From NCBI GenBank assembly GCA_018609755.1, contig JAHENZ010000087.1, positions 1 through 41,625 on the forward strand: a DNA stretch of 41,625 nt, in the 5' to 3' direction. Origin of the DNA: Salinivenus sp. GTDB lineage: Bacteria > Bacteroidota > Rhodothermia > Rhodothermales > Salinibacteraceae. A program made the translations under genes and the position numbers. The notes beneath the pieces are model-generated. The model saw only the letters and a program-made list of their open reading frames with translations, ran no database searches and was not told the DNA's origin. Below are positions 25,200-35,171 of the stretch, piece by piece. Position 1 is the stretch's first letter. Each line of letters begins with the position of its first letter.

Positions 25200-25793
25200 T
25201 GGGATCGTGTCGGGATGTCGTTCAGAAAATGAAGCACACAGCGGGGCATCTTCTCCACCATTTAGAATTGTATTCGGAGCCTTCGCTGTGGCTTCCCGGT
25301 GAGCATGGAAATGTCGTCAATACGACCACGATCCACGGAAGTCCTCGCCCAAAACTCGATGAGCCTACTTCTCCTCCCCGTTGCCTCGTCGGAATTGGCG
25401 TCTCTGTCCCCCAGCGCAATCGAATAGCGCGTGTGCCGAGCGCCACTGGCACCGACTTTCGGTACACACACGAGAAGATGAGCCCGTCAGAAATTCGTTC
25501 TTCGTACCATTGTGCCCTTTTGCTTCAACCGGTCTCCCACCGAAAAGCCCCTTCCCAAAAAGAACGGAAAACGCCTCAGCCGATTCTCTCGCCCGGCCCC
25601 CCATTGTTACGCAGTCCTCATTTTCCTGTATGCTAGACGAGCATCAATGCCGTCCTCCTGACGTAAGAGTCACGGGATCTGAGGTTTTCCTGCTCCTCAT
25701 TCCCCTGAGTTGTGCCCCCGTGCGAACGGGGGAAGCAACCCGTTCGGAACGTACACCCCCTTCCTTCCAAGCGCCCTCTCCTGAACTCAGACG
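25200..25793. other. Divergent intergenic region upstream of uvrA
   Basis: About 590 bases between the deacylase (minus) and uvrA (plus). No credible gene is seen. The hairpin CCCCCGT-GCGA-ACGGGGG at 25715-25732 lies 62 bases before the uvrA ATG and could structure its leader. No SOS-type operator was recognised. Confidence 0.5.
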
Positions 25794-28724
25794 ATGCCCA
25801 CCGCCGAATCCCTTCCTACGCAAGACCCCGTCATCGCCAACGCGTCGGTCACCGCCCGCGAGTCGGCGCAGGACCACATCGTGATCCGCGGGGCGCGGCA
25901 GCACAACCTGAAGGACGTGGACCTCGACCTGCCGCGCAATGAACTCATCGTGTTTACCGGCCCGTCCGGCTCCGGCAAGTCGAGCCTCTGCTTCGACACG
26001 ATCTACGCCGAGGGCCAGCGCCGGTATGTGGAGAGCCTGAGCGCCTACGCCCGCCAGTTCCTGGAGCGGATGGACAAGCCGGAGGCCGACCTCATCACCG
26101 GCCTCGCCCCCGCCATCGCCATCGAGCAGAAAACCTCGGGCAACAATCCGCGCTCGACCGTCGCCACACAGACGGAAATCTACGACCACCTGCGCCTCCT
26201 CTTCGCTCGCATCGGCACCACCTACTCGCCCGTCAGCGGGCGGCCCGTGAGCAAGGACACGCCGCACGACGTGGTCAATGAGATTGAGAACGAGCTTGAC
26301 GACGGGGCGCGCTTCTATCTCTGCGCACCCATCCCGGAGCACTCCGACATGGCCCTGCGCGACGAGCTGCGCAGCCTCCGCGAGCGCGGCTTCTACCGGA
26401 TCCTCCTCCTCCCCACCGAGCGGCAGGCGGAGAAGGGCGAAACGCCCGAGACCATTGACCTCAACCAACAGGACCCCAGCAGCGTCAACAGCTACGGGCG
26501 CGACCGGCTGCTCATCCTCATCGACCGCCTGAAGGTGAAGGCCGGGGACGAGGACACCCGCTCCCGCATCGCGGAATCGGTGGAGCAAGCCTTTGAGGAG
26601 GGCGACGGTCGCTGCACGATTGTGCCTGCAATGCGAGGCGATCGGGAAAATCGTAGGGACGACCGGCCGGTCGTCCCTACCTTTGAATATAGTTCCCACT
26701 TCGAACGGGACGGCAAAATTTTCAAAGAGCCGACGCCGCAGCTCTTCAGCTTCAACAGCCCGGTGGGCGCGTGCCCCACGTGCCAGGGCTTCGGGCGCGT
26801 GGCCGGGCTCGACGAGGACCTGATCATCCCGAACAAAGAGCTCTCGATTCGAGAGGGGGCCCTCGCGCCGTACCGCGGCGACAAGTGGAGCAAACACTTC
26901 AAGGACCTGATCGCCGTGGCGGCGGACGTGGGGCTCAACATCGACTGCCCGTACCGCGAGCTGGAAGACTGGGAGAAGGAGCTCGTGTGGGAGGGCGAAG
27001 GCGACTACATCGGCCTCAAGGGCTTCTTCCGCTTTCTGGAGGAAAACTCCTACAAGCGCCATTACCGCATCTTCCGCGCCCGCTTCCGTGGCTACTCCGA
27101 GTGCCCGGACTGCGAGGGCCACCGCCTGCGCGACGACGCCCTCTACGTGAAGGTGGGCGGCGATTCGGTCGAAAAGAAGCACATTGGGGAGATCTGCGCG
27201 ATGACGACGCGAGAGGCCCGCGATTACTTCGAGAACCTGGAGCTGACGGAGTACGAGCAGGAGGTGGCGGGGCGCGTGATGGAGGAGCTCCGCAAGCGCA
27301 GCCGCTACCTCGTGGACGTGGGCCTCGACTACTTGACGCTCGACCGTCTGGCGCAGACGCTCTCCGGCGGCGAGACCCAACGCATCAACCTCTCGACCTC
27401 CCTCGGCTCCTCGCTCGTCGGCTCCCTCTACGTGCTCGACGAGCCGACCGTGGGCCTCCACCCCCGCGACAACGAGCGCCTCATCGATATCCTGCAGCGC
27501 CTGCGCGACCTCGGCAATACCGTCCTCGTGGTGGAGCACGACCCGGTGACGATGGGCGCCGCCGACCAGATCGTGGACCTCGGTCCCCGCTCCGGCGCGT
27601 TCGGCGGCGAGGTCGTCTTCCAGGGCACCTACGACGAGATTCTGGAGGACGAGGACTCGCTCACCGGCCAGTACCTGAGCGGCCGGAAGAAGATCGAAGT
27701 GCCCGACGAGCGCCGTCCGGTCGACGAGGAACACGTCATCACGATTGAGAACGCCCGGCAGCACAATCTCAAGAACGTCGACGTCGACATTCCGCTGGGC
27801 ATGATCGCGTGCGTGACCGGCGTGAGTGGCTCCGGCAAGTCCACTCTCACCAACCAGACGCTGTTCGAGGGCCTACACCGGCTGAAGGGCGGCAGTGGCG
27901 ACGGGAAGGTGGGCGCACACGACGCCATTCGTGGACACGAACATGTGGACGCCGTGGAGATGGTGGACCAGTCCTCCATCGGACGCTCGCCGCGCTCCAA
28001 CCCGGCCACGTACACGAACGCGTTCGACGGCATTCGCCGCCTGTTCGCCAAGACGCGGCAGGCCAACGTCCACGGCTACGACAAGGGCTTCTTCAGCTTC
28101 AATACCACGGGGGGGCGCTGCGAAGAGTGCGAGGGACAGGGCGTCGTGAAGGTGGAGATGCAGTTTCTGGCCGACCTCTATCTGGAGTGCGAGGCCTGCA
28201 ACGGCCGACGCTACAAAAAGGAGGCCCTCGACGTGACGTACAACGGCAAGAACATCGCCGACGTGCTGGACATGACCGTCGACGAGGCCGCCGACTTCTT
28301 CGAGGGAGAGCGCTCCGTCACAAATAAGCTGGAGACGCTGCAGGAGATTGGGCTCGGCTACCTCACGCTCGGCCAGCCCTCCACCACCCTCAGCGGGGGC
28401 GAGGCGCAGCGCATCAAGCTGGCGAGCCACCTCAACAGCCGCTCCTCGGACCGCACGCTCTACATCTTCGACGAGCCGACCACCGGCCTGCACTTCGACG
28501 ACATCAAACAGCTCCTGAATGCCTTTGAGCAGTTGGTAGGCGACGGCCACTCGGTGATCATTATCGAGCATAACCTCGACGTGATCAAATATGCCGATTA
28601 CGTGATCGATCTCGGACCAGAGGGGGGCGATGCGGGGGGGGAGGTCGTCGTGTCGGGGACGCCCGAAGAGGTAGCGGCCTGCGACAACAGTCACACGGGA
28701 CGGTTTCTTCAGGACGTACTGTAA
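25794..28724 (+). CDS. uvrA: Excinuclease ABC subunit A
   Basis: A 976-residue damage-recognition ATPase of nucleotide excision repair. Two ABC modules are complete: Walker A GPSGSGKSSLC (about residue 60) and GVSGSGKSTLT (about 677), and signatures LSGGETQRINL (about 521) and LSGGEAQRIKL (about 865). The C-terminal zinc finger has its four cysteines (CEECEGQG ... CEACNGRRY). Zinc finger 1 has only the second pair (CPTCQG), as in Bacteroidota UvrA. An oddity is a 28-base palindrome at 26653-26680 within the frame, encoding about ten extra residues (NRRDDRPVVPTF) before zinc finger 1. The start at 25794 gives 25 residues before the conserved IVIRGARQHNLKDVDL. Confidence 0.97.
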   Translation: MPTAESLPTQDPVIANASVTARESAQDHIVIRGARQHNLKDVDLDLPRNELIVFTGPSGSGKSSLCFDTIYAEGQRRYVESLSAYARQFLERMDKPEADLITGLAPAIAIEQKTSGNNPRSTVATQTEIYDHLRLLFARIGTTYSPVSGRPVSKDTPHDVVNEIENELDDGARFYLCAPIPEHSDMALRDELRSLRERGFYRILLLPTERQAEKGETPETIDLNQQDPSSVNSYGRDRLLILIDRLKVKAGDEDTRSRIAESVEQAFEEGDGRCTIVPAMRGDRENRRDDRPVVPTFEYSSHFERDGKIFKEPTPQLFSFNSPVGACPTCQGFGRVAGLDEDLIIPNKELSIREGALAPYRGDKWSKHFKDLIAVAADVGLNIDCPYRELEDWEKELVWEGEGDYIGLKGFFRFLEENSYKRHYRIFRARFRGYSECPDCEGHRLRDDALYVKVGGDSVEKKHIGEICAMTTREARDYFENLELTEYEQEVAGRVMEELRKRSRYLVDVGLDYLTLDRLAQTLSGGETQRINLSTSLGSSLVGSLYVLDEPTVGLHPRDNERLIDILQRLRDLGNTVLVVEHDPVTMGAADQIVDLGPRSGAFGGEVVFQGTYDEILEDEDSLTGQYLSGRKKIEVPDERRPVDEEHVITIENARQHNLKNVDVDIPLGMIACVTGVSGSGKSTLTNQTLFEGLHRLKGGSGDGKVGAHDAIRGHEHVDAVEMVDQSSIGRSPRSNPATYTNAFDGIRRLFAKTRQANVHGYDKGFFSFNTTGGRCEECEGQGVVKVEMQFLADLYLECEACNGRRYKKEALDVTYNGKNIADVLDMTVDEAADFFEGERSVTNKLETLQEIGLGYLTLGQPSTTLSGGEAQRIKLASHLNSRSSDRTLYIFDEPTTGLHFDDIKQLLNAFEQLVGDGHSVIIIEHNLDVIKYADYVIDLGPEGGDAGGEVVVSGTPEEVAACDNSHTGRFLQDVL
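26653..26680. repeat. GTAG-headed palindrome inserted inside uvrA
   Basis: GTAGGGACGACCGG (26653-26666) is followed immediately by its exact reverse complement (26667-26680). It is read in frame as part of UvrA (about residues 287-296). The segment is poorly conserved in UvrA and lies before the zinc-finger 1 cysteine pair. Two of its three frames are free of stops, so such an insertion can be tolerated. The ends resemble those of the palindrome at 621-653. It looks like a REP-type repeat captured by a gene, similar in principle to the palindromic elements of Rickettsia genes. Confidence 0.75.
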
Positions 28725-29045
28725 ATGAAGACGGGCTCTCTGTCATACAGCCTGAAAGGCTCCAAGTCTCTTCTCCACTGGAGGTCTCCCGGAGCCCTGG
28801 AGCCCAGTTCAGCAAACGCACTGCAACGACCGCGATCCCGGACCCGTCTGGGGGACCCTTTCCCGTTCTACTACGCGACGTGCTCGCACGAACTGGAACT
28901 GGAACCACACACCTCGGAAGTGCTTCCATGAAGCAACGGCCTGGCTTCTACCGCCCCTCTCCGAGCCCCCGCCGGGCCTGCGACGATCGCCATTCTTAGG
29001 TGGCGGAGCCCTTTGACTCTCTCTACTGCACCAATTGCGTCTGAC
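28725..29045. other. Gene-free stretch between uvrA and the metalloprotease
   Basis: About 320 bases with no supported gene. The segments GGCTCC (28758) and GGAGCC (28792) could pair, but no U-tract follows. A leader for the metalloprotease probably begins here. Confidence 0.4.
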
Positions 29046-31649
29046 ATGCGACCCCGTACGGTTCTCTGGATTTTTCCCCTTCTCCTGATTGTCGGTTGTA
29101 GCAGCTCGGCACAAATGACCGAGCAGTCGGCCGAATCGAAGCAGGCCAACCAAGCCGACGAGGAAAAAACCGATTTCGACAAGGCTGTGGCCAAGAGCGA
29201 TTCACTCGGCGGCCTGTTCACCGTCTACCGAGACACGACGAACGGCTCGTTGAAAATGGCTATCGACACGAGCCAAATCGGTGAGAAATACATCTACTTT
29301 ACCCACACCGTCGATGGCGTGCTGGAAGCCGGCACCTTTCGCGGCAACTACCGCGACAACGCCGTTTTCAAGGTGCGACGGCACTACGACAAGATTGAGT
29401 TTGTCGAGGTCAACACCAACTTCCACTTCAACGACGAAAGCGCCCTGACCCGCGCCTCGGATGCCAACGTCAGCCCCTCGGTCCTGCACGTCGAGGAGAT
29501 CGTCGCGACGGACTCTACGAATGGACGGATTCTGATCGAGGCCGACAACCTGTTCCTCACCGAATCGCTCACGCAGGTGAAGCCCTCCCCCTCTCCTGAT
29601 CAGCCCCCGACCGCCTTCAGCCTCGGCAACCAGAGCAAAGAGAAGTCGAAGGTACAGACGGTCCACAACTATCCGAAGAACACGGACGTGGTGGTCGACT
29701 ACGTCTTCGAAAACCCGCGTCCAGTCAACTCCGGCTCCGACGCCGTCACCGACGCCCGCAACGTGACGATCACGCTGCGGCACAGCCTCATCGAGGTGCC
29801 GGAGAACGACTTCGAGCCCCGGTTTTCGGACCCGCGCGTGGGCTTCTTCACTCAGCAAAAGGACGACCTGACGTCCACCAGCGCCACGCCCTACCACGAC
29901 CTCATCAACCGTTGGCACCTGAAAAAGAAAAACCCGGACGCCGAACTCTCCGAGCCGGTGGAGCCGATTACGTGGTGGATCGAGAACACGACGCCCGAAC
30001 GCATTCGGCCCATCATCCGCGAGGCCGTGCTGGAGTGGAACGAGGCCTTCCGAGAGGCCGGCTTCGAGAATGCCATTCAGGTAAAGGTACAGCCAGACAC
30101 CGCCTCCTGGGACGCGGGCGACATCCGGTATAACGTGCTGCGCTGGACCTCCTCCCCCAATCCCCCCTTCGGCGGCTACGGCCCCAGCTTCGTCAATCCG
30201 CACACCGGCCAGATTCTGGGAGCGGACGTGATGCTGGAATACAGCTTTCTCACCAACCGCGTCTCGTACAACAAGCTGTTTGAGGCGGCCGGTCTCCCGC
30301 TGCAGTCGTCCAAAAACGAACCCCAAAATCTGCCGAAGCACGCCTGTACGCTGCCCTCCTTTCTCCACGTGAACACGATGTTCGGCCGCACCGTGCTGGA
30401 GCCGACCGCCGGGTCCGACGCCGACAACACGCAAGATGGTCCGTCGGACCTCGACGGTGAAATCACACAGCTCATGGAGGAGTCCATCTACTACCTGGCC
30501 CTCCACGAGGTGGGGCACACGCTGGGCCTTCAGCACAACATGAAATCCTCCCAGCTACACTCCGCCGACGAAGTGCACGACGCCTCTGTGACCCAGGAGG
30601 AGGGCCTCACGGGATCGGTCATGGACTACCCCGCCATCAATGTGGCGCCCCCGGATACGGACCAGGGCCAGTACTACACCACGAAGCCGGGCCCCTACGA
30701 CGAGTGGGCCATTGAGTACGGCTACACGCCCGGCATTGGCGAGGCGGAGCTGAACGACATCCTCTCGCGCTCGACCGAGCCGGCGCTGGCCTTCGGCAAC
30801 GACGCGGACGACATGCGCGCCCCCGGAAAGGCGATCGATCCCGAGGTCATGATTGGCGACATGTCGAACGAGGCCCTCGACTATGCTGAGGGCCGCCTGC
30901 AGCTCGTGACCGACCTCATGGACGACCTGCTCCAGAAGTACGAGGACCCGGGGCAATCGTACGAGGAGCTGCGCGACGCCTTTCTCGTCGCCACCGGCCA
31001 GCACGCCCAGATGGCGGCTGTGCTCTCCCGCTACGTCGGCGGCGTCTACGTCGACCGCGCGTTCATCGGGCAGGACGGCGCCACGGAGCCGTATCGTCCC
31101 GTTTCCCTCGACAAGCAGAAGCGGGCGCTCGACCTTCTGAGCGAGCACCTTTTCGCGCCGGACGCCTTCGAGATGATCCCTAATGAACTCTACCGCCACT
31201 TGCAGCCGCAACGACGGGGCTTCAACTTTTTCGGGGAGTCGGAGGACCCGAAAATCCACGCCCGGGTGCTCGAAATTCAGGAGAGCGTCCTCGCCCACCT
31301 CCTGCACCCGAATGTGCTGGAGCGGATGACCGACACGCGACTCTACGGCAACGAGTACGACCTGGCCGGCTACATGGACGACCTCACGAACGCCGTCTTC
31401 GCCGCCGACGCGGACGGCAACGTGAATACGTTCCGCCAGAACCTCCAGGTCGCGTACGTCGAGTCGCTGGCGACGGTCGTAGGCGACGCGGGGGACGAGC
31501 AGTACGACCATCTCGCACAGTCCGCTGCCCTGCAAAGCCTCCGGCAGATTGAGAGCATGATCGAGGACAAGCGCGGCGTGAACGCGGAGACGCAGGCGCA
31601 TACCAATCACGTGCTCCACTTGATTGAAGACGCCACTAGCACCGAGTAA
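29046..31649 (+). CDS. Zinc-dependent metalloprotease lipoprotein (DUF5117/DUF4953 type)
   Basis: An 867-residue exported lipoprotein. Start ATG 29046 gives MRPRTVLWIFPLLLIVGCSS with the lipobox cysteine at 18; a start at 29013 only adds 11 residues. The DUF5118/DUF5117-type region (about 55-400) leads to the metzincin site HEVGHTLGLQH at residues 487-497 (H487, E488, H491, H497). The family is common in Bacteroidota and is thought to act at the cell surface, but its substrate is unknown. The gene ends in a strong terminator at 31712. It belongs with the M14 peptidase at 32473 to a set of exported proteolytic enzymes. Confidence 0.88.
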   Translation: MRPRTVLWIFPLLLIVGCSSSAQMTEQSAESKQANQADEEKTDFDKAVAKSDSLGGLFTVYRDTTNGSLKMAIDTSQIGEKYIYFTHTVDGVLEAGTFRGNYRDNAVFKVRRHYDKIEFVEVNTNFHFNDESALTRASDANVSPSVLHVEEIVATDSTNGRILIEADNLFLTESLTQVKPSPSPDQPPTAFSLGNQSKEKSKVQTVHNYPKNTDVVVDYVFENPRPVNSGSDAVTDARNVTITLRHSLIEVPENDFEPRFSDPRVGFFTQQKDDLTSTSATPYHDLINRWHLKKKNPDAELSEPVEPITWWIENTTPERIRPIIREAVLEWNEAFREAGFENAIQVKVQPDTASWDAGDIRYNVLRWTSSPNPPFGGYGPSFVNPHTGQILGADVMLEYSFLTNRVSYNKLFEAAGLPLQSSKNEPQNLPKHACTLPSFLHVNTMFGRTVLEPTAGSDADNTQDGPSDLDGEITQLMEESIYYLALHEVGHTLGLQHNMKSSQLHSADEVHDASVTQEEGLTGSVMDYPAINVAPPDTDQGQYYTTKPGPYDEWAIEYGYTPGIGEAELNDILSRSTEPALAFGNDADDMRAPGKAIDPEVMIGDMSNEALDYAEGRLQLVTDLMDDLLQKYEDPGQSYEELRDAFLVATGQHAQMAAVLSRYVGGVYVDRAFIGQDGATEPYRPVSLDKQKRALDLLSEHLFAPDAFEMIPNELYRHLQPQRRGFNFFGESEDPKIHARVLEIQESVLAHLLHPNVLERMTDTRLYGNEYDLAGYMDDLTNAVFAADADGNVNTFRQNLQVAYVESLATVVGDAGDEQYDHLAQSAALQSLRQIESMIEDKRGVNAETQAHTNHVLHLIEDATSTE

Positions 31650-31711
31650 TCCGCTGAGGTGAGGGAGGGCTTCGCTCCCGATTCGGGATCCGGCACGTGC
31701 CACTGAGACGG

Positions 31712-31748
31712 AAGGCCTCAGGTCAAGAAGCGACCTGGGGCCTTTTCT
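31712..31748 (+). terminator. Rho-independent terminator of the metalloprotease gene
   Basis: AAGGCCTCAGGTC (31712-31724) pairs with GACCTGGGGCCTT (31732-31744), one mismatch, followed by TTTCT. It lies between the convergent metalloprotease and Uma2 genes. The flanking AA/TT pairs allow it to act in both directions. Confidence 0.8.
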
Positions 31749-31773
31749 GTGTCGCAACCAGCCCGGAAAACAC

Positions 31774-32391
31774 CTACGGAAGAATGCCGTCGACCGGCAC
31801 CGCCTCCATCTCGGGCAACTCAGAAACCGTGAGGGACTCCTCGCGGCGGTACCGAGTGCGGTTGGCGTAGCCATCCTCTTCGGGTTGGCGATGCACGTCC
31901 ACGACCTCGTTCGTCAGATCGACGAGCCAGTACTCGACAATTCCGGCGGCCGCGTAGTGCGTGGCTTTCACGTTGCGATCGTAATCCATGGTGCTATCGG
32001 CAACCTCGACGACGAGATAAATGTCATCGGACCGAGGATGCCGGTCGCGAGGCATATCGGGATTGTAGAGGACGACATCCGGTTCCGGCGCGCTGTACTC
32101 ATCCAGTTGAACTGGATTTTGAATGCTGATCCGAGCCAATTCCTCTTTTCTAGTGTACAGCCGCTGAGCAAACAGCCTTTCGAGATCATTAACGCTGTGA
32201 CTGTGCGGAGGACCAATCGGCGGCATGTCAATCAGGCGACCGTTTAGGAGCTCGACCCGGTCGTCTTCGCCGAGCACACCGGCCTTCGCCATCGCAAAGT
32301 ACTCCTCAACCGAAAGGCGCCGCTCACGGAGATGAAGCTGCGCATCCGGAGACACCGCCAAATCAGGACGGGAGGCAATCGATGGAGCCAT
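31774..32391 (-). CDS. Uma2 family (DUF820) restriction-endonuclease-fold protein
   Basis: A 205-residue protein with the Uma2 layout: RLSVEEYFAMAKAGVLGEDD, ELLNGRLIDMPPIGPPHS, then EPDVVLYN and DDIYLVVEVADST, and KATHYAAAGIVEYWLVDL. The PD-(D/E)xK nuclease-like residues are the D of EPDVV and the E-x-(A/S) of VVEVADS, and the lysine of the K-x-x-x-Y segment. These proteins occur in many copies in cyanobacteria and in some Bacteroidota. Their function is not established, and DNA cleavage by them has not been shown in general. It stands alone, convergent with the metalloprotease gene. Start ATG 32391 is the first and only reasonable start. Confidence 0.85.
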   Translation of the reverse strand: MAPSIASRPDLAVSPDAQLHLRERRLSVEEYFAMAKAGVLGEDDRVELLNGRLIDMPPIGPPHSHSVNDLERLFAQRLYTRKEELARISIQNPVQLDEYSAPEPDVVLYNPDMPRDRHPRSDDIYLVVEVADSTMDYDRNVKATHYAAAGIVEYWLVDLTNEVVDVHRQPEEDGYANRTRYRREESLTVSELPEMEAVPVDGILP

Positions 32392-32472
32392 GACGAGCCG
32401 GGTCGTTGAGGAAAGGAAGTGTAATTTTAGGAATGACCGGCGTCAGTTCGCAGTTCCCCCCACTCGGCCTGA

Positions 32473-35016
32473 TCAGTCGTTGCCGACGAAAAACACGGCA
32501 TTACTGAAGAGCACGTGCCCGCCGTACCAGAAGCCCCGGAAGAGCGGATTGTCCACAAAGTACACCACGTGCCCCTCCCCCAGGCGCTGCGTGCCGAAGA
32601 TGGTGGTTTCCTCAATCTGCTGCTCTGCCTCCTGCCCGATAAAGCCGCTTACCGGCGCACTGTCCTGGAGTGCCCCCACCGTCCACCCGTTTTCCAGGTA
32701 CGCAAAGGCCTCGCTATTCCGTTTAAGCGTGAAGTACGGCGATCTCAGCCCAAAGCCCAGCGGATGGGTGGTGTCGAGTTGCACCCGGTGGATGCTGCCC
32801 GGGATGGATCGGGAAAGGGCGGCCTGCGACTGCGACCCGTACTGTTGGAGGTCAACCGTCGTTGAGGTCGTGTCGGAGTCGCCCCCGGTCTCTTTGCGCG
32901 CCAGCCGGTACCCGGACCGTACCGCCAGCGCGTCATTCGCATCGCCGAGCGCGAGGAGGCGCCCGCCCTGTCGCACCCAACGCGTGATCGCCTCCGCCCG
33001 CCCGTCGGTAAGCCACGTGCCGTAGCGCCCGTCCGGCAGCACGAGCACGTCAGTGTCGTTGAGCATGGAGGCCTCGAAGTCGTCCGCGGGGAGCAGGGTG
33101 ACCGGGTACTCGATCTGCCGGTCAAAGAAGTGCCACACCTCCCCCACGCTGCCACTGGACAGCGGCGGCCCCGACAGCACAGCAACGTTCGGGCCATCGA
33201 TGAATCCGACGCTGCCGGAGCCGAGATCGGGGCCGCGATCGGTAAATCCCGTCTGAATCGCGTGGAGCGGCTGCTCATGCTCCTGTGCAACCCGGCGCAC
33301 GCGGTCGTCGAAAGTGTCGATCCGGTTCGTGTTGCCGCTTCGGGTAATGAGCAGCGTCCCCGGCGCGAAGGTGCGGTCGCCGACGGTGAACGACTCCGTC
33401 GCAAACCGGAGATGAAGGCCGTCCTGAAGCAATGCGCCGGCAAAGCGCGCGTCGGCCCGGCTGCGCCACGGCGTCACGTAGGCGTACGGCTGATTCGTAT
33501 TGCCGGTGAGCGACGGCTGGGTCGGCGGCGTCGATGCCGTGTCGACCGGCACGCGGCTGGAGAGGGCGTGGGCGTCCACCCCGTAGGCGTACGGCAGGCC
33601 CCAGGCCGTGATGTCGTACGTGAGGGAATCGGGGACCCTCGTGGTCGGTTCAAAAAGAACTTTGACGAGCCGGCTCTTCGGCTGGGCGGCGTGCACGACG
33701 AGGTCTCCCGATTGAACCTGAACGTCCTCCGTCGTGCCCCGGCGGTAGGAATATCCCTCGGCCGCTTCGCTCTCCGTCGCGTACCCGTACCGGATGCGCT
33801 GCCGGTCGAGGTGGGCGGCGAGTGCCTCCACCCGTTCGCCCTGCCCCTCCCGGTGGACGACGTAGGTCTCGTACGTGCCCGGCGGATCCTGTTGGGCCGA
33901 CTGATAGTAGTCGGCAAATTCCTGCGTCACCCGCTCGTGATGCTGCGCCGTCGCCTCCACCGTCGAGAGCGCGCTGGTGTGGTGGTGTGCAATGCGCTCG
34001 GCCAGCGTGAGGGTGTCGCCCTCGCTCGTCACGATGGCCCGCCCGGCGCGCCCGCCCCCGCCCTGCTCGTACGTCATGCCGATGGCGCCGTTGAAGAGCG
34101 GCCACGTGTCGCCGTAGCCGGGATAGAAGAGGTCGAACACCTCCTGCGTAAAGTAGAGCCAGCCGTTGCGGTCGAAGTAGGAGGCGTTGTTGCGGCCGAC
34201 CGTAAACTGAAACTCGCGCTGCCAGTCGGTCAGGTTCTCGTGGAACGGCTCCGTCCCGGGGGCAAAGTAGTAGGGGTCGTCGACGCCCATCTCGTGGTAG
34301 TCGACGTGCACGTTGGGCATCCAGCGGTGGTACACGTCCAGGCGCTGCCGCGTCTCGGGCTGGACGGCCCACGCCCAGTCGCGGTTGAGGTCAAAGTAGT
34401 AGTGGTTGCTTCGTCCCGGTGCCCAGGACGGATTGTGTTCGCGGGCGGAGGGATCGGGATTGACCGACGTGCCGACCGTCTCTCGAAACCACTGCACGTA
34501 GCGCTGTCGCCCGTCGGGGTTGAGGCACGGATCGAGGAGGACGACGGTATTTTCCAACCAGCTCTGCGGGCGAGCCCGAGACGTGTCAGCCAGGGCGTGG
34601 AGCGTCTTGAGGGCCGCCTCGCTGGACACGGACTCGTCGCCGTGCACGTTGTAACTGAGCCATACGACGGCCGCGTCGGCCTGGGGCGCCCCCTCAGTCA
34701 TGCCCGCGCGCTGGAGGTTGGAGCGGCGGAGAGTTTCGAGCCGGTCGTGGTTGTCGGGCGTCGTGATTGTGGCCAGGAGCAGGGGCCGGCCCTCTACGCT
34801 GGTGCCGTACTGCTGGACGGAAACGGCGGGCGACCGGGCCGCCACGTGTTGCACGTAGTCGACGACGCGGTGGTGGGGGGTAAACTGCTGGCCGAGTTCA
34901 TAGCCGAGGTACGTGGCCGGGGCCTGGAGCGCGGTGCTTTGCTGTGCGTGCGCCGGAGCGACTGCAAGGAGTACAGCGAGGACCGCAAAGGGGAGACGAA
35001 GACGAGCCACAGGCAT
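32473..35016 (-). CDS. M14 zinc carboxypeptidase with C-terminal GATase-like domain
   Basis: An 847-residue exported enzyme. The start at 35016 places the signal peptide MPVARLRLPFAVLAVLLAVAP, ending at AHAQ. The M14 zinc site is H125 and E128 in SYNVHGDES, and a later histidine is in HVDYHEMGVD. Residues about 580-760 look like a glutamine-amidotransferase-like domain (VAVLSGPPLSSGSVGEVWHF and LVLPDGRYGTWLTDGRAEAI) lacking an obvious catalytic cysteine. This two-domain arrangement is common in Bacteroidota. It probably trims C-terminal residues from peptides in the periplasm or outside. The gene is divergent from the PHA-system gene by 155 bases. Confidence 0.9.
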   Translation of the reverse strand: MPVARLRLPFAVLAVLLAVAPAHAQQSTALQAPATYLGYELGQQFTPHHRVVDYVQHVAARSPAVSVQQYGTSVEGRPLLLATITTPDNHDRLETLRRSNLQRAGMTEGAPQADAAVVWLSYNVHGDESVSSEAALKTLHALADTSRARPQSWLENTVVLLDPCLNPDGRQRYVQWFRETVGTSVNPDPSAREHNPSWAPGRSNHYYFDLNRDWAWAVQPETRQRLDVYHRWMPNVHVDYHEMGVDDPYYFAPGTEPFHENLTDWQREFQFTVGRNNASYFDRNGWLYFTQEVFDLFYPGYGDTWPLFNGAIGMTYEQGGGGRAGRAIVTSEGDTLTLAERIAHHHTSALSTVEATAQHHERVTQEFADYYQSAQQDPPGTYETYVVHREGQGERVEALAAHLDRQRIRYGYATESEAAEGYSYRRGTTEDVQVQSGDLVVHAAQPKSRLVKVLFEPTTRVPDSLTYDITAWGLPYAYGVDAHALSSRVPVDTASTPPTQPSLTGNTNQPYAYVTPWRSRADARFAGALLQDGLHLRFATESFTVGDRTFAPGTLLITRSGNTNRIDTFDDRVRRVAQEHEQPLHAIQTGFTDRGPDLGSGSVGFIDGPNVAVLSGPPLSSGSVGEVWHFFDRQIEYPVTLLPADDFEASMLNDTDVLVLPDGRYGTWLTDGRAEAITRWVRQGGRLLALGDANDALAVRSGYRLARKETGGDSDTTSTTVDLQQYGSQSQAALSRSIPGSIHRVQLDTTHPLGFGLRSPYFTLKRNSEAFAYLENGWTVGALQDSAPVSGFIGQEAEQQIEETTIFGTQRLGEGHVVYFVDNPLFRGFWYGGHVLFSNAVFFVGND

Positions 35017-35171
35017 GGCAATGGATCGTGGTGGAGAACCGGTCGATAGACGTTCCCAAACAAGGAGCCTCGCCCGGCAAAGGCAAGAGGGAACACCCGC
35101 CTCCGGCAACCGGTGCCGGACACGACCCCTTCTGGCAACGCTCTCCCCCCCTACCCACGCAACACAGTCCC

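Noticed and set aside
25644-27764. Minus-strand 706-codon frame opposite uvrA
   Set aside because: UvrA on the other strand has all family motifs; the antisense frame has none.
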